Made by a program: the position numbers and the translations under genes. From contig CM056582.1 of NCBI GenBank assembly GCA_029721435.1, forward strand, positions 39,576,611-39,640,610: a stretch of 64,000 nt of DNA, given 5' to 3'. Below, in pieces: positions 57,157 through 64,000 of the stretch. The first letter of the stretch is position 1; each line of letters starts with the position of its first letter. The stretch comes from Gymnothorax reevesii (Eukaryota > Chordata > Actinopteri > Anguilliformes > Muraenidae). The notes below the pieces were generated by a model. That model did no database searches and had not been told where the DNA came from. It saw only the letters and a list, made by a program, of their open reading frames with translations.

Positions 57157-57569
57157 TTACACGTATCGCTCATAGGGAAGCCGCATGCCTCTTCACAACA
57201 CTCACCTCAATGGAAGTTTAGATTTCCATAAATAAGCCAATAACCCCATCTGCAGCCCAATCTGTTTATATTCACAGCATTTTCACAAATTTTCCATGGA
57301 CACATGATTACAGGGCATAATATGGCGCTTCTTTAACTTTTCATAATGTGGTGGTTTAGAAAATTTATGTTATGTAACGTAACTTCGGCACACTCATATT
57401 TGCTTTATTGCAAGGATTGCAATCTTTCTTCAATGTAGAGCGTGCTTCTGTTAATAGAACTATTTTTTTTTTGCAAGACAGTTTAATATGTGTATTTTAG
57501 CTGCACTGACATTTCAATGCGTAACAGCATTAAGTTACCCCATATGACATGGGTAAGGTTGCGCAGGGT

Positions 57570-57800
57570 CAGTTGTAGTGTCATGATAGGTGTTAGCTAT
57601 TTAGGAGATAAACCTACAGTTTTTTTTCAAACACGAGGTATTTATCGTAAGATAGATACCTGGAAATTTCATTTGAATCTGAGCGCTTGCGCGCAAATGT
57701 TTTCAAATGTGAATTTCCAGGTATCTGGCCTACAATAAATACCGAGTGCTCGAAAAAATCGGTAGATTTATCTCCATTCTACCATGACTCTTGTCAACAC
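57570..57800. repeat. Imperfect palindrome, about 230 bp
   Basis: The arms meet near 57690: GATACCTGGAAATTTCATTT on the left against the complement of GAATTTCCAGGTATC on the right, and further out CGAGGTATTTATCG against CTCGGTATTTATTG, then GGAGATAAA(C/T)CTAC. Possibly a foldback MITE. Confidence 0.6.
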
Positions 57801-58288
57801 TCCTACGAAAATATTGTAATTTACGATAATATATTCGTGCTAGCTATGACACACAGTTCGATATCACTTTGGCTTGCTAGCTAGGAAGCCTGTGATCATG
57901 ACAAGGTCTTGACCCAGTGCAAGGTAGTTTACCGGTGAATAGATATCTAGTGTTAACCAATCAAAATGCAGAATTCGCTGGAATGAATGGTAGAATTAAG
58001 TTTAAAGCTAGGTGCCTGAATGATAGCTTTATAAGCCTAATCCTTTATAAAACAGCATTGTGTATCAACTATGTTGACTTAAAAAAGCTGTGGCATGTGA
58101 CATGGATCTCATTGATAATGTCAGAGGCAGTCAGGAAACCTTGTGGATAAATTAAGCTCCCACAAAAGGTTACTAATTTCAAATAGGCTATTCTAGACAC
58201 GACCAACTTGACTAGTGCTGATTATAGCTTGCTAACGTGTTATGTTAAGGTAGATCGACAATAGCCATTTTACTTAAACATATTATTA

Positions 58289-58515
58289 AAGTGCATCTAA
58301 ATTCAATTCCCATTTTTTTTGGTTATTGGCCAATTAGCGTGCCACACCTGCACAAACGAAACGAAATTGAAGGATTATCTACGCGTGTACACATAACATT
58401 GGTTGATGAATGAAATTGGTCATGTGACAATGTAAGATGTCGACAAAAGCAAGTGATTTGTTTGTAAATATTGGACATTCAACGTCCCGTACGAGAATCG
58501 ACTTTTGATGCCCTT
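58289..58515. mobile_element. MITE copy 2 (AAGGGCATC termini)
   Basis: Opposite orientation to the copy at 2043-2265. Ends AAGTGCATCTAAATTCAATTC and GAATCGACTTTTGATGCCCTT, with TA on both sides (58287-58288; 58516-58517). Confidence 0.65.
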
Positions 58516-58539
58516 TAACAATATTTCCATTGTTACTAC

Positions 58540-58981
58540 ACCCCATGAATAGTCTTGCCAATGCATGTGTTTCATAATTGTTCATTTGAAACGTCTATAA
58601 GCAATTAAATTGCTTCCAACCCTTGAGTAAAGAAAAGCATGAGAAGTCCGGAGTCATAACCACCGTAACGCATGTGAAACTTATAAACCTCCATGCCCAA
58701 GGACTTAAATTTTGCACGAGAATCTCTTACAAACGCATTGATTGAATAATTACTCACCACAGCAGGGGAAAGTAAATATGCCACTAAAACTCAAGCCGAA
58801 TGGGTGAGAGTCAACAGGTATGCATTATTAATGAAAACTACCCACACCTGATAATGTTGGGAGTTTTCTGAATTTCTGTAGTAGTCATTAAAATGAATGA
58901 TTGAAAGCGGGTCACGACCAATCATTATTTTTAAGGCATGGATTTGAGCCTCTCATATCGCCAGTTCACCAGCTGCCACTG
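58540..58981. mobile_element. hAT-like element relic (right arm)
   Basis: Matches the right arm and centre of the palindromic element at 19079-24028: TTGAGTAAAGAAAAGC near 58622, a CCACAGCAGGGGAAAGTAAA phrase near 58757, and the end TCGCCAGTTCACCAGC...CACTG at 58981. The left arm is missing apart from a short inner piece. It gives an independent empty site for the long-inverted-repeat insertion at 19229. Confidence 0.7.
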
Positions 58982-59087
58982 GTACAGAGATTTCTCTGGA
59001 TGCCCTGAATCTTTTGTTAATATTATCTACTGTCGAGAATGAAATCCCCAAATTCATTGCAATTTTACTTTGAGAGGCCTTATTGTT
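58982..59087. repeat. Mariner-type fragment
   Basis: Resembles the sequence at about 50060-50165 (TTTCTCTGGATGCCCTGAAT, then GAATGAAATCCCCAAATTCA and CAATTTTACTTTGAGAGGCC). About 100 bp, non-coding. Confidence 0.4.
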
Positions 59088-59169
59088 CCCCGCCGCGCGT
59101 TTAGCGCGAAGCGGGGGACATAGTATTCAGCTCCGTCCGTACGTCCGTCCGTACGTCCCGAAACCTTGT
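59088..59169 (+). repeat. GC hairpin and GTCC-rich tract (module 3)
   Basis: Outer arms CCCCGC (59088-59093) and GCGGGG (59111-59116), inner arms CGCGC and GCGCG around GTTTA, with an AA bulge. Then ATAGTATTCAGCTCCGTCC and a run of CGTACGTCCGTCC units to about 59157. Same order as the modules at 6139 and 14956. Confidence 0.65.
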
Positions 59170-59700
59170 CTGCGCGATATCTCAAGAAGCAAGCATCGGA
59201 TTGATTTCAAATTTGTTGTCAACATGTATTAGGGTAATGTCCCGGCGCCAGTCGAATTTGGTGACCTTCGCGACATTTTCAAGGTCACACCGAGGTATGA
59301 TAGATTCTGACACTGAAATGCTTGTCTGCGCGATATCTCAAGAAGGAAGCCTCGGATTCTTTTCAAATTTGGTGTCAACATGTATTAGGGTAATGTCCCG
59401 GCGCCAGTCGAATTTGGTGACCTTCGCGACATTTTCAAGGTCACACCGAGGTATGATAGATTCTGACACTGAAATGCTTGTCTGCGCGATATCTCAAGAA
59501 GAAAGCCTCGGATTGATTTCATATTTGGTGGCAACATTCATTAGGGCAATACCCTGACGCCAATCGATGTTGTTGACTTTCAAAAGATTTTTAAGGTCAC
59601 ACTGACCAATAATGGATTCTACCACTTAAACTGTTGTCTGTGCGGTATCTCAAAAGGAATCGATGGATTAATTTCATATTTGGTGGCAACATTCATTATT
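59170..59700 (+). repeat. 156-bp tandem array, about 3.4 copies
   Basis: CTGCGCGATATCTCAAGAAG starts at 59170, 59326 and 59482, with a decayed start (CTGTGCGGTATCTCAAAAG) at 59638: constant period 156. Copies 1 and 2 are nearly identical over GTAATGTCCCGGCGCCAGTC and ACCTTCGCGACATTTTCAAG; later copies decay. The unit is a multiple of 3, so an open frame (59201-59557) repeats 52 residues; it has no start context or domain and I treat it as non-coding. Confidence 0.8.
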
Positions 59701-60241
59701 GTAGTGTTCCACCGGAAGTTATTTTCCAGGTCGGTCTGAAAATCATTTAAAATCAAATAAGCAAACCAAAATACACTTGAGGATAATTACCAATTTATGG
59801 ACCAATGGATACTATAAAAACTGGATGCAAAATGTTTAAGGATGATGTCTAAAAACAAGATAACCCTGATGCTCAAACCAAAATACATTTGAGGATGATT
59901 ACCAACTTGAATGGATACTATACAAACTGGATGGGGAATGTTTGAGGATGATGTCTAAATACAAGATAACCCGGCCTGATGCTCATTGATGACTATTCAA
60001 CCATACAAATTTGATTTCAGCATGGACCTGAACATGATGACAGCTTGATTGATTTCAAAACTACTAATGTTTACACTGAATGAATTTGTCACTTGTATAT
60101 TGACACTTTGAACAGATGAATTATCAACTTTTTTTAAAATCACTACTGTTGTGGTAATTATATAATCAAAAAGGTAAAAGTAATGATAATAATTGAAATT
60201 ATAGGAATCTAAAACTGCTTCATTTATTTTAGTAACTCACT
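59701..60241. other. Spacer between tandem array and Helitron exon
   Basis: AT-rich. A phrase like AACTGGATG...AATGTTTAAGGATGATGTCT occurs twice (about 59820-59850 and 59927-59955) about 107 bases apart. No clear promoter. Confidence 0.4.
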
Positions 60242-60331
60242 ATGAAGACAAAACACAAGAGTCCAGCACTTAGAGCTAAGAGGGACAGAGAGGCTAAGAG
60301 ATTAAACAGGCTGCATATTCCCACCCCTCAT
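60242..60331 (+). CDS. Possible first exon of the Helitron gene
   Basis: MKTKHKSPALRAKRDREAKR followed by LNRLHIPTPH, 30 codons, then a strong donor GTAAGT at 60332. The basic KRDREAKR pattern resembles the ERDRxKxxRQ repeats of the downstream protein. Joining it to the next part in frame needs an acceptor such as CTGCAG|GT at 60731/60732 (phase 0); an AG at 60690 would give the wrong phase. The link is therefore tentative. Confidence 0.4.
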
Positions 60332-60731
60332 GTAAGTAAAATCATTTCTATGACCTTAACTTTAAATATCTTAAACAAGGGCATGAAACACACTTAGGTC
60401 TTTGGGGGGAAGAAGGATGGAGAGAGATATATGTATTTGATATTCATATTTCTACCAAATGGTGCTTCAACATTTTTGTTATCCTATATTATGTAAAAAA
60501 ATATCTTCGAGTTACTAATGATGTACGTGACAATTATGTCATTATTGAGCACACTATGATAATAATAATAATATTTTACTTGGTTGCAAAAAATTGATAA
60601 AATAAATGTTGATAATTTGATGTATGAAAGGATAAACTTACTATGCAAATAGATTTTCACTGTATTCATTGGACACATTTAAAATTGTAGTTTCCGGACA
60701 TGGATCCAGGAACGAGGCAGAGGGGCTGCAG

Positions 60732-60905
60732 GTCCCAGTGGTGCGGGGATCACGACACCAGGGACATCCACAGTATGCTGCTGCTGGTGGGAAACAGTGC
60801 ACCTGTGCCAGTTTTGTGTTCCTTCTGAGCTACCTTCTACAGGTTGATGTGTCCAGCTGGACATCACAGACCATGGACACCATTATATGCCATGCTTCTG
60901 CCTCT
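60732..60905 (+). CDS. Helitron N-terminal cysteine-protease-like segment (separate frame)
   Basis: In this frame the sequence reads VPVVRGSRHQGHPQY, then GGKQCTCASFVFLLSYL and WTSQTMDTIICHA. The RGSxHQGHPQY and GKQCTC phrases recur at the start of fish Helitron-type proteins, and the Cys at 60798-60800 sits where a papain-like protease would have its nucleophile. Downstream residues that should belong to the same domain (YLDIVRGENYLL and the FDSHSR motif) are in another frame from about 60905, so a one- or two-base frameshift splits the domain. The start is uncertain. Confidence 0.5.
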
Positions 60906-63900
60906 ACCTGGATATTGTTAGGGGTGAAAACTATTTGCTTATAAGTGAACTGCCAACCCAGGTATCATACAAGAGAAGTTATTTTGACATGACAGTCAAT
61001 CAATCGCTGTGTGGATCCATGAATTTATCTTCAACTAATGGTCCATTCTACAGTATAGATGATGCTATACATGGTGTTTTTGCAGAAAGTGACTGCTGTT
61101 TCATCACAATCGCAGCCAACACAATGGCAGTTGTTAAGACAAGCAGTGACAACTTCCTGTTCTTTGATTCCCACTCTCGTAACGGAGCTGGTCGGAGTAC
61201 TGCCAATGGAACCAGTGTTTTGATAAGATGTGCTAATCTTGTATCTCTGTGCACTCTGGTAAAAACGTTAGCTGAAAGTTTGGGACAACCACATGGCTTA
61301 TTTGAGTGTACCCCGGTGCAGATCAATGTTGACTTGGGACATCAGAATGATTATGTCTTGATTCAGGAATGCACTTACCAAGATCTTCGATCTAAGTCAT
61401 TGACATTTCTTTTTCAATCATCACTAAGTTTGCAGAACTATTTCATTGATCAAAATGAAAGAAATGTAAAGAAAAGCAAGATAATGAAGAAGAATGATGC
61501 TCAACATTCTAATGACATAAATACATCCAGTGAAACTTTGAGAAAACGAGCATATAGACACTCTGTGGACAGAAGCTTAAGTCTTGCTGCAAAAAGTAGA
61601 AGAAATGCTCAGGAACGAGACAGGATTAAAACCTTAAGACAGAAGAAGGACAGTAACTTGACCTTGGAAGAGAAAAAACAGAAAAATGCTCCAGAGTGTG
61701 ATAGAAAGAAAGACAGTCGACAGAAAGTGGGAAGTAAGTTAACCAGTGATGAAAAAGTACAAAAACAGTCACAGGAACGCTACAGAATGAAAGACAGTCG
61801 ACAGAAGGTGTACAATAACATGACCAGTGAAGAAAAAGCACAAAAACAGGCACAGGAGCGTGACAGGCTTAAGACCTTCAGACAGACTGTGGAGAGTAAC
61901 ATGTCCAGTGAAGAAAAAAGGCAAACTATGGCTCAAGAACGAAACAGAAAGAAAGAAAGTAGACAGAACTTTGAGAAAGAATTAAGGCAACAATCAGCCA
62001 CAGGGGAAAATCTTCCCTATCTTAATGCTCATATCCAATATTGTCTTGACAACTTCAAGAAAGCAATCTCTTCAGGACCTGTGTATCCATGTGCCTGTTG
62101 CCTAAGGGCAATGTACAGAAGATCTGTGGTGAAGTGTAACAGGAGCGGCTATTCTTCATCTGACTTGTTTGACAAATGTGTTTCAGATAGGACTGATACA
62201 GATGGAAATAAGTGGGTATGTAAGGCCTGTCATGCTTGTCTTAAAAAAGGGAAAATGCCTCCACTGTCACATGCAAATGGACTCGATTTAACACCTATAC
62301 CAAATGAAATGAAAAACTTTTCTCTTGTGGAATCCCATCTTATTGCTAAAATTCTGCCCTTCATGAAAATAATCTCTAAACCCCGTGGTGCTCAACATGG
62401 AATCAAGGGCAATGTTGTTTTAGTACCTGCGGATCTGAACAAGATCATCACAACACTACCAAGAGCAATACCAAATTCAGGTGTAATAACCTTGGCACTT
62501 AAGCGCAGACTTTCTGACTCTCATGCAGTGCACAAACAATGTATAGATCCAGCACGAGTCAATGGAGCGCTTCATTATCTCATGAATCACAATCCTTATT
62601 ACAGAGATGTGACTGTGAATACTTTGTGGCAGGAAGAAAGTGAGGAATCTGATCCATTGTTGTGGGCAGCTGCAACATCAGCAGAAGAGAATGTGTCCAA
62701 TGACAGTGCCACAATTGTTGATGAAGAGGATGACTTGACAGACAGCGAGGATGAGGTAGAAGCCAACAATCCTGAAGAATTCAAGCAATTCCTGCAGGAG
62801 AAAAGGTCCATCAACACAACAACGTGCATGCATCCGACACTTGGACCTGAAATCGGATCACATGAAGTTGAGAACATTGCTCCTGGTGAAGGAAAGCATC
62901 CAGTTTCTATTTCAAAGGAGCCTCACTGGGAATCTATGGTCTACCCAACACTTTTCCCTGATGGAAAGAATACACATGCTGATCCTGAGTCGCCTCGTTC
63001 AGTACCGCTCACTCCCAAAAAGTATATAAACTCTCGCTTCCTGTCAATTGACGGCAGATTCGCTGAAAGTTCACAGTATATATTTCAATCCCTCCACTGG
63101 TTGGAGACACTGTCTTTGAAAAGTAACTTGAGCATAACTCACAGAAAGCAGACACATGATTCGATAACTGCCAGTCAATTCAAGGATCCATCAAGAATGC
63201 AGAAGCTCATCTCTGATGATCAGATCTTTTCAAGCTTCAAAAACATTCGAAGAACCCCTCAATACTGGCATGCTATGCAAATGGACATGATGGCTAAAGT
63301 GCGCCAGTTCGGGCCGTATACGTTTTTCCTCACTGCCTCATCAGCAGAGTTCCACTGGCCAGAAGTGATACAAACGGTGGGAAAACAGTATGGACACGTA
63401 TTGTCAGATCAGGATGTCCAAGATATGTCATGGGAAACAAAAAGGTCTTGGCTACAGCGAAACCCGGTTACAGCTGCAAGACATATCGACTACATATTTG
63501 AGCAACTATGGGGCAAAGTCATACTTGGTGGTGCGCATCCAGTGGGACAAATCCTTACCTACGACAGGAGGATGGAGATGCAGGGGAGGGGTACAGCACA
63601 CTGGCATTCTGCTGTACTCGTCAAGGATGCCCCAAGAATAGACCAGCAGTCTGATGAAGATGTTATATCCTTTGTGGACAAGTACATTTCATGTGTCACC
63701 CCCAATAGAGATGAGGATCCAGTTCTCTATGAGCTGGTCTGTGCAAGACAAACTCATCACCATACCGGAACATGCATGAAGAATCGCAAAACTACATGTA
63801 GATTCTGTTTCCCCAAGCCACCAACAGAAGAGACATTGATTGCAAGGCCCCCTACTGGAGAAACAGCAGAAGCAGAGAGGAAGGAAGCAGCAACAGTGCT

Positions 63901-64000
63901 GTCAAAGGTGATGGACGCTATGCAGCCGCCATTCACTGGTTCCATGGAAGACCTCTTATCAAAGGCCGGAGTGTCTCAAGTGACATATGAACATGCACTA
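60857..64000 (+). CDS. Helitron/Helentron Rep protein, runs off the window
   Basis: One frame is open from after the TGA at 60845-60847 to the window end, about 1,040 codons (convincing from 60911). Order: protease-like part with FFDSHSRNGAG (Asp 61166-61168, His 61172-61174); five 27-residue basic repeats (61610-61993); a CACC...CKACHAC zinc-binding region, DUF6570-like (about 62030-62600); an acidic linker (about 62625-62800). The Helitron_like_N/Rep part follows: YTFFLTASSAEFHWPEVI (63319-63372), NPVTAARHIDYIFEQLWG, GRGTAHWHSAVLV with the HUH motif as HWH (63599-63607), SFVDKYISCVTP, and HHHTGTCMKN...CRFCFPKPP. HUH proteins nick DNA for rolling-circle transposition. The catalytic Tyr region and the PIF1-type helicase should lie beyond 64000. 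No stop in 3 kb suggests a young or constrained copy. Confidence 0.88.
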   Translation, partial: MDITDHGHHYMPCFCLYLDIVRGENYLLISELPTQVSYKRSYFDMTVNQSLCGSMNLSSTNGPFYSIDDAIHGVFAESDCCFITIAANTMAVVKTSSDNFLFFDSHSRNGAGRSTANGTSVLIRCANLVSLCTLVKTLAESLGQPHGLFECTPVQINVDLGHQNDYVLIQECTYQDLRSKSLTFLFQSSLSLQNYFIDQNERNVKKSKIMKKNDAQHSNDINTSSETLRKRAYRHSVDRSLSLAAKSRRNAQERDRIKTLRQKKDSNLTLEEKKQKNAPECDRKKDSRQKVGSKLTSDEKVQKQSQERYRMKDSRQKVYNNMTSEEKAQKQAQERDRLKTFRQTVESNMSSEEKRQTMAQERNRKKESRQNFEKELRQQSATGENLPYLNAHIQYCLDNFKKAISSGPVYPCACCLRAMYRRSVVKCNRSGYSSSDLFDKCVSDRTDTDGNKWVCKACHACLKKGKMPPLSHANGLDLTPIPNEMKNFSLVESHLIAKILPFMKIISKPRGAQHGIKGNVVLVPADLNKIITTLPRAIPNSGVITLALKRRLSDSHAVHKQCIDPARVNGALHYLMNHNPYYRDVTVNTLWQEESEESDPLLWAAATSAEENVSNDSATIVDEEDDLTDSEDEVEANNPEEFKQFLQEKRSINTTTCMHPTLGPEIGSHEVENIAPGEGKHPVSISKEPHWESMVYPTLFPDGKNTHADPESPRSVPLTPKKYINSRFLSIDGRFAESSQYIFQSLHWLETLSLKSNLSITHRKQTHDSITASQFKDPSRMQKLISDDQIFSSFKNIRRTPQYWHAMQMDMMAKVRQFGPYTFFLTASSAEFHWPEVIQTVGKQYGHVLSDQDVQDMSWETKRSWLQRNPVTAARHIDYIFEQLWGKVILGGAHPVGQILTYDRRMEMQGRGTAHWHSAVLVKDAPRIDQQSDEDVISFVDKYISCVTPNRDEDPVLYELVCARQTHHHTGTCMKNRKTTCRFCFPKPPTEETLIARPPTGETAEAERKEAATVLSKVMDAMQPPFTGSMEDLLSKAGVSQVTYEHAL
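61610..61993 (+). repeat. Five 27-residue (81-bp) repeats inside the Helitron protein
   Basis: Units start at 61610, 61691, 61772, 61853 and 61934 (the last partial). Pattern: Q-E-R-D-R-x-K-x-x-R-Q-K, three or four variable residues, N-x-(T/S)-S-E-E-K-x-Q-K-x-A. Highly charged, probably helical or coiled. Each unit keeps the frame. Likely role DNA or protein binding; not known. Confidence 0.85.

Noticed and set aside
59201..59557. 118-codon protein with 52-residue repeats
   Set aside because: The period is a multiple of three by chance, the frame does not extend over the decayed copies, and there is no start or domain evidence.
59170..59700. CRISPR-like array
   Set aside because: The whole 156-bp unit repeats with no unique spacers, and the genome is eukaryotic; it is an ordinary tandem repeat.
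60679..61326. Minus-strand frames opposite the Helitron gene
   Set aside because: They are antisense shadows of the well-supported plus-strand Helitron coding sequence.

Overview
This window looks like nuclear DNA of a ray-finned fish. Exons are short and bounded by GT-AG-type junctions, gene density is low, and most of the recognisable sequence is transposable elements (TEs) of kinds typical of fish: Tc1, hAT, Harbinger, piggyBac, pogo, Helitron, and L1-, L2- and CR1-like LINEs. Nothing prokaryotic is present: no operons, ribosome binding sites, CRISPR arrays or rRNA genes. Species cannot be told from the sequence.

Layout. 1-0.75 kb: last exon of a HECT-type (G2E3-like) ubiquitin ligase gene. 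0.87-9.1 kb: a LINE-tail repeat, a small MITE, a pogo-like element with a PHD-finger exon, a dead hAT (ZBED-like) transposase end, and a GGGCTCTAA-ended element carrying a Harbinger-type insertion. 9.1-15.1 kb: microsatellites, an RTE-like tail, an L1-like LINE and a second LINE endonuclease on the minus strand. 15.4-17.1 kb: a complete but dead Tc1. 19.07-25.1 kb: a multi-level nest. An old Tc1 is split by a palindromic hAT-like element with 8-bp target duplication; that hAT is split by another Tc1 and by a long-inverted-repeat element holding a P2X7-C-type exon; one arm of the latter is split by a Harbinger-type element with TAA duplication. 26.8 kb: a 208-bp palindrome. 28.9-30.3 kb: a CR1-like LINE copy with its 5' half inverted. 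32.6-34.8 kb: a piggyBac-type MITE split by a Tc1.

38.0-52.2 kb holds exons of host-like genes on the minus strand. One is a 129-nt internal exon. The others are at least three exons of a proline-rich protein whose reading phases join; a 1.6-kb Tc1 sits inside the last coding exon, 33 codons before the stop. Two L2-like LINE fragments lie in the intron. 53.6-55.1 kb is a CR1-like LINE RT/3' end; 56.3-59.1 kb is a run of MITEs and hAT relics.

The right end (60.2-64 kb, running off the window) is the most striking coding region: a Helitron/Helentron-type protein with a papain-like cysteine-protease-like N-terminus, five 27-residue basic repeats, a DUF6570-like zinc-binding region, and a Helitron Rep (HUH) domain, open for about 1,030 codons. 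Just upstream is a GC hairpin, a GTCY-rich tract and a 156-bp tandem array. Related hairpin + GTCY modules occur at 6.1 and 15.0 kb and a degenerate one at 32.3 kb, a layout that recalls Helentron-derived non-autonomous elements.
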